From UBA1858 sp045105615 (GTDB lineage Bacteria > Pseudomonadota > Gammaproteobacteria > UBA4575), in the NCBI GenBank assembly GCA_045105615.1, contig JBGCDS010000030.1, positions 37,991 to 101,990 of the forward strand: a stretch of DNA of 64,000 nt. Reading direction: 5' to 3'. The notes under the pieces were generated by a model. That model saw nothing but the letters and a program-made list of their open reading frames with translations, was not told the origin of the DNA and did no database searches. The first letter of the stretch is position 1. Every line of letters begins with the position of its first letter. Shown here piece by piece: positions 52,161 through 61,152 of the stretch. A program made the position numbers and the translations under genes.

Positions 52161-53174
52161 TTATCTTCCGCCAGTAGATAATCTGTATAAAGGTGGGAAG
52201 AGCTGCTCTGTTTTGGGCAATAACTTTAAAATAATAAAAGTAGTGATAATTGGAGTAACCAACCAGAAGACCAAGTAAGGAATATTGTTATCTATCCGCA
52301 TGTATAGTTGATAAAAAATAAACATGATCGGCGTGTGGGATAAAAACAATAGAAAGCTATGTTTTGTATTGTTTACGAGAAAGTCACCTATGCGAGTATA
52401 AGTAAGTTTCGACAATATTGGCCATACTAGGAAAGGAGCAACAATAGAGTAAGCATCACTGTTGTCGATTTTATTATAGATGAGAAATATGCACCCCATG
52501 ATAAACACAGCAAACAATGGGTAGGCGTATTTATCTAATGCTTTTAAATCCCATTTTTGTGTTGCTGCTAATATGCCAAGATAATAAGCGACATACATGC
52601 TGTCTCTTAGGATTAGAGCGCCATCTAATTTGAAGGCAAATATAATAACTATTACAGCAAATCCAATATAAGGTATTTTTTTGAAAATCATCCAATAAAA
52701 TGGCGCTAATACTGCGATTAGAAATAAATCTCGTAGGAAATATAGTGGCCCATTAAGTGGCTCACCATAAATACCTAGTAAACCATTAAGCCAACCCTCT
52801 AATGAAAATGGGTACAAGGTATAGCGTGCTTCATATATATCGGGATTATAGTACTGCAGTAACACAATAATTATTGCGAAAGGCATGTTCCAAATAATTA
52901 AAGGTATAACTAGTGTTCTCGCTTTTTTGCGAATCAATTTGGGTATGTTTAAGTGTGATGCTGAAATGAATAGTAAATATCCTGACATGGTGGCTAATAT
53001 AGGCACAGCTGCTCGGAAGAATGAGTGGGTAAAAAATGCCTTAGTCGTGTCGGTAAAATTGAAAACTAAGTCTGGCAAGAAAGTAAAAGGCGGCACATGT
53101 GCAATGACGACTCCAATTATCATTAGGAGTTTAGTCATGTTTATTCTTCTACTGATGTCTTGATCCAACTTCAT
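52161..53174 (-). CDS. Acyltransferase 3-family membrane protein
   Basis: A 337-residue protein with about ten spans and the acyltransferase 3 signature at the start (RRINMTKLLMIIGVVIAHV, with the conserved histidine). Members O-acetylate surface sugars such as LPS O-antigen, exopolysaccharide or peptidoglycan. No polysaccharide genes are next to it, so the acceptor is unknown. AT-content is slightly higher than its neighbours, but nothing else suggests transfer. Confidence 0.82.
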   Translation of the reverse strand: MKLDQDISRRINMTKLLMIIGVVIAHVPPFTFLPDLVFNFTDTTKAFFTHSFFRAAVPILATMSGYLLFISASHLNIPKLIRKKARTLVIPLIIWNMPFAIIIVLLQYYNPDIYEARYTLYPFSLEGWLNGLLGIYGEPLNGPLYFLRDLFLIAVLAPFYWMIFKKIPYIGFAVIVIIFAFKLDGALILRDSMYVAYYLGILAATQKWDLKALDKYAYPLFAVFIMGCIFLIYNKIDNSDAYSIVAPFLVWPILSKLTYTRIGDFLVNNTKHSFLLFLSHTPIMFIFYQLYMRIDNNIPYLVFWLVTPIITTFIILKLLPKTEQLFPPLYRLSTGGR

Positions 53175-53356
53175 TTTGTTACCGTTAGGTTGGCATTTAT
53201 TAAAGAACCTCTTAATCCAACATTATTCATAAATTCACTTTGGATATAGTTATGTAAGTCACAACTTTATTAACTTCTCTCTAGTATTGATTTGCCAGGC
53301 CCTATGATTATTTGGTTAAATACGAGCTGCAATACAGACACTATGTGATTGAGTGA

Positions 53357-53375
53357 TGGCAATTATACTTTGCCA
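53357..53375 (+). promoter_or_regulatory. Inverted repeat over a -10-like element before the SET gene
   Basis: TGGCAA-TTATACT-TTGCCA is a perfect 6-bp inverted repeat whose spacer holds TATACT (53364-53369), so a regulator could occlude RNA polymerase. It lies about 84 bp before the SET gene start. No good -35 is seen. Confidence 0.35.
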
Positions 53376-53458
53376 AGGTGGCGGCAGTTGTGGGGTGCTT
53401 TGTAAAGCATAGCTATATTTTAAGCGCTAATATTTTAAAAATTTAAACGGAATTATTG

Positions 53459-53749
53459 ATGATCAAAGTTAAAACAAGTGCCATCCATGGAAAAGGGTTG
53501 TTTAGCGCTAAGAAGATTCATAAAAATACGGTGATTGGTAAATGCAAAGTTAAGAAAACTAAAAAATCTAAATCAAATATGTATACGTTGTGGGTTAAAG
53601 ATAAGCCTTATGATGTGAAGTGTGATTTACGGTTTATCAATCATTCAAGTAAACCTAATACAGTTTACTATGATGACTTCACGGTTGTTGCGATTAAAGA
53701 TATTAAGAAGGGCAAAGAGTTATTGCATGATTACGGTTGGGATGAATAA
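53459..53749 (+). CDS. Small SET-domain protein
   Basis: A 96-residue protein with compact SET-domain motifs: IHGKGLFSAKKI at the start, FINHSSKPNTVYYDD (N-H-S-x-x-P-N, the SAM/target-lysine pseudoknot) and ELLHDYGWDE at the end. SET proteins methylate lysine; in bacteria, short versions are found sporadically and targets are mostly unknown. It lacks the zinc-binding pre- and post-SET parts. ATG 53459 is preferred over the adjoining TTG. Confidence 0.78.
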   Translation: MIKVKTSAIHGKGLFSAKKIHKNTVIGKCKVKKTKKSKSNMYTLWVKDKPYDVKCDLRFINHSSKPNTVYYDDFTVVAIKDIKKGKELLHDYGWDE

Positions 53750-53756
53750 GGTTGTC

Positions 53757-55265
53757 TTAAAACCCAATGACCGGTTTGATGACATAATATGTAAAAATAG
53801 TAATCATTATTACGCTAATAATATTTAGCCAAAGTCCCGCCTTGCACATTTCGGGAATAGTGATATGGCCCGAGCCAAATACAATCGCATTAGGTGGTGT
53901 GGCAATTGGCATCATGAAGGCAAAACTAGCGGCTAATGTTGCAGGAAATATTAGTAAGTAAGGGTGTATGCCTGCACCTATCGCGATACCTGCAAGGATT
54001 GGTACCAATGTGGCGGTGGTCGCTGTATTGGATGTTAATTCAGTTAAGAATAATACGCTGGCGCAAATAATTAATACGAATAGAAGTTCTGGGATGTTTT
54101 CAAGAAATAGCGCTTGCGATGCAATGTATTCGGCAACGCCATTCGTTTTGATTGCTTTGGCTAACGTCAGCCCTCCACCGAACAGAATAAATATTCCCCA
54201 AGGAAGTTTTTTAGCCGTTGGCCAATCTAAAACAAAAATTCTTTGTTTGAAATTAACGGGAATTATAAACAATAACATTGCTGCAATCATCGCAATGCCG
54301 GGATCACTCAATTGATGTAGTGGTTGAATCTGCTGCTGATTAATAATGATAGTCAAATCTTGAAGTAGTGGCCTCGTTATCCAAATGACTACCGTAGTAA
54401 TGAAAATAATAATAGTGATTTTCTGCCCACGGTCCATTTTGTTTTGCTGGTTAGTGAGTGCGCCGGGTTGTTGTTGCAGAGCCTCTGTCTTGAATGGAAA
54501 TACTAATTTGGTTAACACTAACCAGATAATAGGCAAGAATATGATTGCGAGTGGTGCAGCGAATGATATCCACTTGATAAAACTAATGTCCAGCTGGTAT
54601 TCATTGCTGATGCCGTCTTCGAGAAAAGTGGCTAAAAATAAATTAGGTGCGGTGCCAATTAAAGTCATAGTGCCTCCAACTGAGGCTGAGTAAGCAATGC
54701 CTAGCATCATGCAACGTGCAAAGTTGTGCTGACTGAGATTGGTAAAACTTTCTTGTTGTTTGGTTGTATATAAAGCAATTACGCTTAAACTGATCGGCAG
54801 CATTACTGCTGTTGTCGCGGTATTTGAAATGAATGCACTCAATATGGCCGATGAAAACATGAATCCTGCGATAATCTTAAATGGATTTTTACCAACAAGC
54901 ATTAAAACCGTATTGGCTAATCTATGATCTAGTTTCCAGCGTTGCATGGCTAGTGCAATTAAGAATCCGCCCATAAATAAAAATATCAGGTGCGAGGCGT
55001 AGGGGGCAGTGGTGGCTTTGATGTCAGCAATGCCTAGCAAAGGAAACATAGCAATAGGGAGTAGAGCGGTAGCACTGATATCAATGGCTTCCGAGAGCCA
55101 CCAGATTGCCATCCAAACTGTCATGCAAAGCGTTGTTTTTGCTGAGAAAGTGAGTGAAATTAACGCTTTATGGGTATCGACATATTGGTCAGGTAAGGCA
55201 AAGTATAGGCATAGTGCGACCAAGGGCCCGGCAAAGAATCCAATACGTTGAACAGCGAATTGCAT
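53757..55265 (-). CDS. DASS/SLC13 family sodium-coupled anion transporter
   Basis: A protein of about 502 residues with about 11 spans and the two SNT motifs of the DASS family (SNTATTAVMLPI and SNTATTATLVPI). It should import di- or tricarboxylates or sulfate with sodium; substrate is not readable. I chose ATG 55265 (MQFAVQRIGFFAGPL); a GTG at 55307 would abut moaA and leave no promoter. Only 42 bp separate it from the divergent moaA start. Confidence 0.9.
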   Translation of the reverse strand: MQFAVQRIGFFAGPLVALCLYFALPDQYVDTHKALISLTFSAKTTLCMTVWMAIWWLSEAIDISATALLPIAMFPLLGIADIKATTAPYASHLIFLFMGGFLIALAMQRWKLDHRLANTVLMLVGKNPFKIIAGFMFSSAILSAFISNTATTAVMLPISLSVIALYTTKQQESFTNLSQHNFARCMMLGIAYSASVGGTMTLIGTAPNLFLATFLEDGISNEYQLDISFIKWISFAAPLAIIFLPIIWLVLTKLVFPFKTEALQQQPGALTNQQNKMDRGQKITIIIFITTVVIWITRPLLQDLTIIINQQQIQPLHQLSDPGIAMIAAMLLFIIPVNFKQRIFVLDWPTAKKLPWGIFILFGGGLTLAKAIKTNGVAEYIASQALFLENIPELLFVLIICASVLFLTELTSNTATTATLVPILAGIAIGAGIHPYLLIFPATLAASFAFMMPIATPPNAIVFGSGHITIPEMCKAGLWLNIISVIMITIFTYYVIKPVIGF

Positions 55266-55307
55266 AGCAAATAAATACCGCAAATTGATTAGTAACGAAT
55301 AGTACAC

Positions 55308-56321
55308 ATGACCGAATTAAACGACCAATACAATCGAAGCATGCGAGATCTACGTATCTCGGTGACAGATCGATGTAATTTTCGATGCACTTACTGTATG
55401 CCAAAACAGGTGTTTAATTCTAAATACCAATTCTTAGTGCGTAACGACCTGTTGTCTTTTGAAGAGATTGCACGCTTAGCACAGTTATTTGTAAACAACG
55501 GTGTTCGCAAATTACGTTTGACTGGTGGCGAACCACTATTACGTAAAAATCTTAATGTATTAATTGCAGAACTTAATAAAATTTCTGGCGTTGATGATAT
55601 CGCGTTAACGACCAATGCTTCTTTATTGTCTTTAGACAAGGCGAAGGAATTAAAAGAGGCGGGATTAAGTCGTATAACAGTTAGCTTAGATGCTATCGAT
55701 CAAGATACCTTTATGAAAATGAATGATATGAAGGTGTCAGTGCAGAAAGTATTGGATGGAATTGATAACGCACGCAGTGCAGGATTTGATTCCGTGAAAG
55801 TAAATATGGTGGTCCAAAAGGGCGTGAATGAAGATGATATTCTTCCTATGGCAGAATATTTTAAAGGGTCTGGCAATATTTTACGTTTCATTGAATTTAT
55901 GGATGTGGGTAATACTAATGGCTGGAATATGCAACAGGTCGTATCAGGCCAAGAAATTATAGATCGTATTCAGCAAAAATTTGACATGGAACCTGCTGAT
56001 GCTAATTATAGAGGTGAAGTTGCTAAACGCTGGCGTTATAAAGATGATAGTGGCGAAATTGGTTTAATTACCTCAGTGACTCAAGCCTTCTGTGGCGATT
56101 GTAATCGCTTGCGTCTCTCTGCCGAAGGAAGTATCTACACCTGTTTATTCGCTTCACAGGGAGTAGATTTACGCCGCTTGTTACGTGAAGGTGCTTCTGA
56201 TGAGTTTATTAATGAAGTGATTACGAACACTTGGAAAGATCGTGCTGATCGATACTCTGAAGTGCGTGGTAAAGAGAGCCACACTGTGCATAAAGTAGAA
56301 ATGTCATATATCGGTGGTTGA
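55308..56321 (+). CDS. moaA: GTP 3',8-cyclase MoaA (molybdenum cofactor step 1)
   Basis: Radical-SAM enzyme that cyclises GTP to 3',8-cH2GTP together with MoaC, the first step of molybdopterin synthesis. The N-terminal cluster is in RCNFRCTYCMPKQ (C-x3-C-x2-C) and the C-terminal cluster cysteines are in FCGDCNRLRLSA plus the later YTCLF. The protein ends in YIGG, the C-terminal double glycine needed for activity. 337 residues, normal. The last 8 bases overlap the next gene. Confidence 0.97.
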   Translation: MTELNDQYNRSMRDLRISVTDRCNFRCTYCMPKQVFNSKYQFLVRNDLLSFEEIARLAQLFVNNGVRKLRLTGGEPLLRKNLNVLIAELNKISGVDDIALTTNASLLSLDKAKELKEAGLSRITVSLDAIDQDTFMKMNDMKVSVQKVLDGIDNARSAGFDSVKVNMVVQKGVNEDDILPMAEYFKGSGNILRFIEFMDVGNTNGWNMQQVVSGQEIIDRIQQKFDMEPADANYRGEVAKRWRYKDDSGEIGLITSVTQAFCGDCNRLRLSAEGSIYTCLFASQGVDLRRLLREGASDEFINEVITNTWKDRADRYSEVRGKESHTVHKVEMSYIGG

Positions 56322-56703
56322 TCAAAACAGTTTTTACCAGCGTATAGGCGGTCAAACAGCCATCGTTGCTCTGGCCAATCAGTTCTATGATGTCATGCAG
56401 CGAGATTCAGTCGCTAGCCATGTATTAAATTTACATCCTGATAATTTAACTAGATCGCGAAAACGGTTAGCCAACTATTTATGTGAGTGGTTTGGTGGGC
56501 CTAAACTATTTGGTGAAATATATGTTAATCCTGAGTGGTTGAAGCTGCGCCATCAGCATTTAAATATTGGTATCGAAGAACGTGATCAATGGATGTATTG
56601 CATGACAACTGCCATGCGCGAGCTCAATTATGATGAGCAGTTACAAAAAGAACTGACTAAAACATTCTTTGAAGTGGCTGGTTTTATGCGTACCCGCGTT
56701 TGA
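56314..56703 (+). CDS. Truncated hemoglobin, group II-like
   Basis: A 129-residue 2/2 globin. Signatures are YQRIGGQTAIVALANQFYD near the start, YLCEWFGGPKLFG and LRHQHLNIGIEERDQWMYCM, with the proximal histidine in that last segment. Group II truncated hemoglobins bind oxygen or NO. It starts at GTG 56314 inside the moaA coding region, sharing 8 bases, so translation is coupled. Confidence 0.9.
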   Translation: MVDQNSFYQRIGGQTAIVALANQFYDVMQRDSVASHVLNLHPDNLTRSRKRLANYLCEWFGGPKLFGEIYVNPEWLKLRHQHLNIGIEERDQWMYCMTTAMRELNYDEQLQKELTKTFFEVAGFMRTRV

Positions 56704-56705
56704 GG

Positions 56706-57230
56706 CTACTTTTCCAATAGACGAGGAATTAGCTCAACTAAATTACACGGGCGATGGCGATAATCTAATTGTTGATTGATTAACTTATCCCAGGCATCTG
56801 CACATGCACCAGAAGAACCTGGTAAGCAGAATATATAAGTACCATTAGCGACGCCTGCAGTTGCTCGAGACTGTAATGTTGATGTGCCGATGGATTCAAA
56901 AGATAACACTCTGAACATTTCACCAAAGCCTTCTATTTCTTTGTCAAGCAAAGGCTTGATTGCTTCAGGTGTGCCATCGCGTCCTGTCACGCCTGTTCCC
57001 CCTGTTGTAATGATCACTTGGGGTGTTTGCTTAGCAATCCATTGCGAACAGATTGCCCTAATTTGATAGATATCATCTGGCGCGATTTTCTTTTCGCAAA
57101 GTGTATGACCAGCATCTTCTAATCGCTTAACGAGGAGTTTGCCTGACTTGTCATCTTGCTCGGTGCGCGTATCTGAGATGGTTAATATGGAAATAGATAA
57201 TGCGATAAGTTCTCGGTTTTTATCAATCAT
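56706..57230 (-). CDS. moaB: Molybdenum cofactor biosynthesis protein MoaB
   Basis: MogA/MoaB-type adenylyltransferase step in molybdopterin activation, 174 residues. The MoCF core TTGGTGVTGRDGTPEAI near residue 83 and LPGSSGACADAWD near 137 are intact. It converges on the globin gene with 2 nt between them. The moa genes here are split over several short units rather than one moaABCDE operon. Confidence 0.95.
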   Translation of the reverse strand: MIDKNRELIALSISILTISDTRTEQDDKSGKLLVKRLEDAGHTLCEKKIAPDDIYQIRAICSQWIAKQTPQVIITTGGTGVTGRDGTPEAIKPLLDKEIEGFGEMFRVLSFESIGTSTLQSRATAGVANGTYIFCLPGSSGACADAWDKLINQQLDYRHRPCNLVELIPRLLEK

Positions 57231-57250
57231 GCTGACTCTTTAATGTTTTT

Positions 57251-57472
57251 TTATGCTAGAAATTTAGCTTCGCGCCAATTATTAATGATAGTGTTAGCAT
57301 TTTCATAATCACTTTCATTAACCACGACTCTGATTAAGCCGCTAGCAGGTAATTCACCTATGGCGCCTTGCAGGTATTCGCCAAGGACTTGTGAGCTAAT
57401 ACCTTCGCTTTCTAATAAATTTTTCACTAGATTTGCTTCGATTAAATTTAATGCATGAAGTACAGTTTTCAT
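57251..57472 (-). CDS. DUF2007 putative signal-transducing protein
   Basis: A 73-residue protein with the family pattern ALNLIEANLVKNLLESEGIS followed by QGAIGELPASGLIRVVV. DUF2007 proteins are small and often near regulatory genes; no ligand is known. It lies 20 nt upstream of moaB, likely in the same operon. Confidence 0.85.
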   Translation of the reverse strand: MKTVLHALNLIEANLVKNLLESEGISSQVLGEYLQGAIGELPASGLIRVVVNESDYENANTIINNWREAKFLA

Positions 57473-57575
57473 CGATTTCTAGTATGTTTATGGCTCAAAA
57501 TCATTAAGTTTAGTATAACCTTATGCGAGAATAGCGTCAGATACTTTATGAGATAAACAACTATATCGATACATA

Positions 57576-58016
57576 ATGAAAGTTGAAATATTCCATCAAT
57601 CATATGACCCGTGGCAATGGGTAAAAGCTTACCAGGAGCAGCAAGAAGCATTGCATCATAATTTTGGTGCAACCACGGTATTCGTGGGAACCATGCGAGA
57701 CTTCAATGAGGGTGATGATGTTCAATCGATGTTTTTAGAACATTACCCTGGTATGACTGAGAAAAACTTAGAAAAAATCATGAAGCAAGCTGCGGAGCAG
57801 TGGGATTTGCTTGATATTTGTATTGCCCATAGGGTGGGCAAGGTCTATCCGGGAGACCCGATTGTCTGCGTCGGAGTCTGGTCGTCTCATCGTAAACAGG
57901 CCTATGAGGCTAACCGTATGATTATGGAGGAATTGAAGTCCTCTGCACCATTCTGGAAAAAAGAACAATTAACCCATGAGGATCGGTGGGTGGAGACCAA
58001 TACTAAGGGTTTTTAG
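57576..58016 (+). CDS. moaE: Molybdopterin synthase catalytic subunit MoaE
   Basis: Large subunit of molybdopterin synthase, which uses MoaD thiocarboxylate to add sulfur to the precursor. The 146-residue product contains FVGTMRDFNEGDDVQSMFLE near 30, IAHRVGKVYPGDPIVCVGVW near 82 and FWKKEQLTHEDRWVE, with the conserved lysines. MoaD is not next to it and is not seen in the window. It starts about 100 bp from the divergent DUF2007 gene. Confidence 0.95.
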   Translation: MKVEIFHQSYDPWQWVKAYQEQQEALHHNFGATTVFVGTMRDFNEGDDVQSMFLEHYPGMTEKNLEKIMKQAAEQWDLLDICIAHRVGKVYPGDPIVCVGVWSSHRKQAYEANRMIMEELKSSAPFWKKEQLTHEDRWVETNTKGF

Positions 58017-58119
58017 TTGGAAGAGTCTATATAATTCATTGATTTCTAATGAATATCATATCCTGGCCGATATTTATACCAAGATTATTAGACGATATAT
58101 AACTACTAAGGGTTAATGA

Positions 58120-59700
58120 ATGGACGCCGTCATTATATTGCTAGCTTTATTGGCTGGACTGATCTTTCGCCGATTTAACTATCCGCCATTATTAGGTTAT
58201 TTGTTGGCAGGTTTTGCGGCGCATGAGCTCGAGGCCTTAGAGTATATTAGTGCGGGTAACATAGACATCATAACGCCGCTTGCAGATATTGGTATTCTGC
58301 TGCTGCTATTTACTATCGGGTTAAAGTTAAATTTAAGAAGTCTTGCTGCGCCGCATGTATGGGGCACTGCATTAATTCACATGGTGATTGCTGTTGTATT
58401 AACGGTGCCAGTTATTATGGCTGCCGGTTATTGGATGCCTGCATTGGAAGTAGCAGATTCAGTATCAGCTTGGACTCTAGCTTTTGCGCTTTCATTTTCA
58501 AGTACTGTGTTTGCAGTCAAGATTTTTGATGAACGTGGAGAAAGCGCTTCTTTTCATGCCTCTACTGCCATCGGTGTTCTCATTATTCAAGATATATTGG
58601 CAGTGTGCTTTTTAGTATTTACTGCTGAAAAGGCTATTGGCCCAAGTGCGTTAATATTATTGGCGTTGCCACTGATCCGTCCGTTATTGCTATACCTACA
58701 AAAACTATCTGGTCATGGTGAGCTATTAGTATTATTTGGTGTGGTATGCGCATTAGGTGGTGCAGAACTCTTTGAAGCCGTAAACCTTAAAGGGGGGCTA
58801 GGCGCACTATTGTTTGGAGTATTGCTTGGTAACAATGAGCGATCAAATGAGTTATATAAAAACCTATTAAATTTAAAAGATTTATTTTTGATCGGTTTCT
58901 TTTTACAGATTGGTTATTATGGATTACCTTCGCTTGAAATGTTGTATGTGGCGTTTACCTTAGCCTTGCTTATATTTTTGCGTCCAGTTATATATTATTT
59001 CTTGCTAGTGTTTTTTAAAGTGAGAGCACGTACTGCGTTTTTATCCGGGATAGCGTTATTTAATTACAGTGAGTTTGGCTTGATTGTCGCTTCCATCGCA
59101 GTAAGCATGAGCATACTATCTCCTGAGTGGTTAACAACTTTAGCATTAGCTATGTCTATTTCTTTTTTCATTGCCACGCCTTTCAATACTAAAGTTCACG
59201 ATTTATTTAATAAGAATTATATATTTCTTGATAAGTTTGAGCGTGAGCAACGGCTGCCTCAGGAAATCATCCCAAGTATTGGCGATGCGAAGGTAGCGAT
59301 ATTGGGCATGGGGCGAGTTGGTTTAGGAACCTATGAGTCTTTGCGAGAGATATATAAAGATAAAGTTGTATGTATAGAAGAGAATCAATTGCGAGTAAAT
59401 AAATATAGTAATAGTGGTGTGAATTGTATTCATGGTGATGCCAATGACTATGAGTTCTGGAATCAATCAACATTATTGGATTGCGAAAAAATATTTGTAT
59501 GCCTTTCAAATCACAGAGAGAACATGTACGTGGTTGAGTTAGCAAGGCAGGTGGGTTACAAAAATACACTTGCTGTTGTTTCGCATTTTGCTGATGAACA
59601 AGAAGAGCTCGAGAGGTTTGGATGCATTGCATTTAACCTTTATGCAGAAGCTGGACATGGTTTTGCAGAACACGTGCTAACCGAGCTGAAAAAGAGATAA
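58120..59700 (+). CDS. CPA2 cation:proton antiporter with RCK/TrkA-N domain
   Basis: A 526-residue monovalent cation:proton antiporter of the CPA2 (KefC/YbaL) family. About twelve membrane spans in the first 360 residues include SFSSTVFAVKIFDE and LKGGLGALLFGVLLGNNERS. The C-terminal region has a TrkA-N nucleotide-binding domain with ILGMGRVGLGTYESL. It probably exports K+ or Na+ under NAD(H)/thiol control. Confidence 0.93.
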   Translation: MDAVIILLALLAGLIFRRFNYPPLLGYLLAGFAAHELEALEYISAGNIDIITPLADIGILLLLFTIGLKLNLRSLAAPHVWGTALIHMVIAVVLTVPVIMAAGYWMPALEVADSVSAWTLAFALSFSSTVFAVKIFDERGESASFHASTAIGVLIIQDILAVCFLVFTAEKAIGPSALILLALPLIRPLLLYLQKLSGHGELLVLFGVVCALGGAELFEAVNLKGGLGALLFGVLLGNNERSNELYKNLLNLKDLFLIGFFLQIGYYGLPSLEMLYVAFTLALLIFLRPVIYYFLLVFFKVRARTAFLSGIALFNYSEFGLIVASIAVSMSILSPEWLTTLALAMSISFFIATPFNTKVHDLFNKNYIFLDKFEREQRLPQEIIPSIGDAKVAILGMGRVGLGTYESLREIYKDKVVCIEENQLRVNKYSNSGVNCIHGDANDYEFWNQSTLLDCEKIFVCLSNHRENMYVVELARQVGYKNTLAVVSHFADEQEELERFGCIAFNLYAEAGHGFAEHVLTELKKR

Positions 59701-59718
59701 CTCTTTCGGAGAGAATGG

Positions 59719-60309
59719 TTGGATTGGAAAATACATCAAAAGAAAATTGCCTATGATGGTCACTTTAAATTAAGTAGTTATGAGCTTTCGCATGAAAAAT
59801 ATAGTGGTGAGACAACAGCACTATTGCATCGTGAATTAGTAGGGAGAGCGGATGCAGTCGCCATGGTGGCATATGACCCTGATACAGATGAAATAGTTTT
59901 GGTAGAACAGTTCCGTGTTGGTGCTATTAGTGAAGAGCAACCATGGCTGATTGAGATTGTTGCTGGTTTGATAGAAGAGGGAGAATCTCCCGAAGAAGTG
60001 ACGATTAGAGAGTCCCAAGAAGAGATTGGGTGTGCGCCTAGCGAATTAATTAAAATTGCCGGTTTCTATACGACTCCTGGGGGTAATTCTGAGTGGGTCC
60101 ATTTATATATGGGTAAAATTTCTGTTGCGGAACTAGGTAATATTGGTGGATTAGAGGAAGAAGGCGAAGATATAAAAGTTATTATTGTTCCAGCTAGTGA
60201 TGTGTCATATATGCTTTCTACAGGTGAGGTTAGATCAGCAATAGCAATAATAGGTCTGCAATGGTTTGTAATGAATAGGGATAATATTCGTCAAAAGTGG
60301 TTAGATTAA
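59719..60309 (+). CDS. nudF: NUDIX hydrolase, ADP-ribose pyrophosphatase type
   Basis: A 196-residue NUDIX protein of the ADP-ribose pyrophosphatase (NudF) kind, cleaving ADP-ribose to AMP and ribose 5-phosphate. The Nudix helix (RESQEEIG after VAGLIEEGES) is intact, about residues 80-102, with FYTTPGGNSEWVHLY downstream as in ADPRases. The start is TTG 59719, with GGAGAG five bases upstream, 18 nt after the CPA2 stop. Confidence 0.93.
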   Translation: MDWKIHQKKIAYDGHFKLSSYELSHEKYSGETTALLHRELVGRADAVAMVAYDPDTDEIVLVEQFRVGAISEEQPWLIEIVAGLIEEGESPEEVTIRESQEEIGCAPSELIKIAGFYTTPGGNSEWVHLYMGKISVAELGNIGGLEEEGEDIKVIIVPASDVSYMLSTGEVRSAIAIIGLQWFVMNRDNIRQKWLD

Positions 60310-60318
60310 GTAGCTTAA

Positions 60319-61149
60319 TTAATGTGATAATTCTATCTTTAAAAATATTTTGTTGTAACGTTCTTCATTTTTCTTTGTGCGATATAAAACACCTTTAGAC
60401 TCGCTACTGTGAGTATCTGTATTCCCGCCAATTTCAAACCATTCTCCTAGGCGTATACGTAAAGTAGTATCTACATAGGTCTGTTCTGGTCCGTATCTTT
60501 GATATGTTCGATTGCTACTGGTCGCACTTTGGATATTTATATTGGCAGACTTGCCATCAGCACTGCGTGCAACCACATAAAAGCCATCCTGTTTGCCTGG
60601 GGATAAGCGATTGTGTTCAATCAAGAAATTACCATTAGGGCGTTGTACATAAGAGTAAATCGGTGTAATGCGTAAATTTTCTTTCGAAATGTAAGCAGGC
60701 TTACCTTCTTGTACCAGAACAAATTGAGTCTTGTCGCTTTTGCTATCAGTATTACGTGTGTCTATGTTGACTGTTACACCAGGGTCTTTTCTTGGATACT
60801 TTCCGACATTAACCTTTGCATCACCTGATTCGATTTGTACCGATGCATTCACATTGTTTTCGTGGATAGCGGCATATTCATCGCTGGTAACAGAGATGCG
60901 AAATGTTTTGCTAGCACGGTCTACAGCACTAATTAGATTTTTAATTTCTGTAATACGATTGCTGGGTGCTTTAATGAAAAGCTGGTAGCCGTCACCGCTT
61001 ATTGCTTCAGCATCGTGCAATAAAGGAAGTATTAATGGTAAGACTTCCTCAGCGGATCGATTTTTCAAATCAAAATAATGAATCGAATCACTTGCCAATA
61101 ATGCGGGGGTTAAAATAACAAGAATTAATAGAGCGATATATTTTTTCAT
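60319..61149 (-). CDS. Exported secretin-N-domain-like protein
   Basis: A 276-residue exported protein with a signal peptide (about 1-20). Its N-terminal part (YFDLKNRSAEEVLPLILPLL, later LISAVDRASKTFRISV) looks like the secretin N0/N1 repeats, and the tail has beta-rich repeats ending YNKIFLKIELS. It has no secretin pore, so it would not form a channel. No type II, III or pilus secretion genes are nearby. Three nucleotides separate it from the next gene upstream, so the pair is co-transcribed. Function unknown. Confidence 0.65.
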   Translation of the reverse strand: MKKYIALLILVILTPALLASDSIHYFDLKNRSAEEVLPLILPLLHDAEAISGDGYQLFIKAPSNRITEIKNLISAVDRASKTFRISVTSDEYAAIHENNVNASVQIESGDAKVNVGKYPRKDPGVTVNIDTRNTDSKSDKTQFVLVQEGKPAYISKENLRITPIYSYVQRPNGNFLIEHNRLSPGKQDGFYVVARSADGKSANINIQSATSSNRTYQRYGPEQTYVDTTLRIRLGEWFEIGGNTDTHSSESKGVLYRTKKNEERYNKIFLKIELSH

Positions 61150-61152
61150 AGT

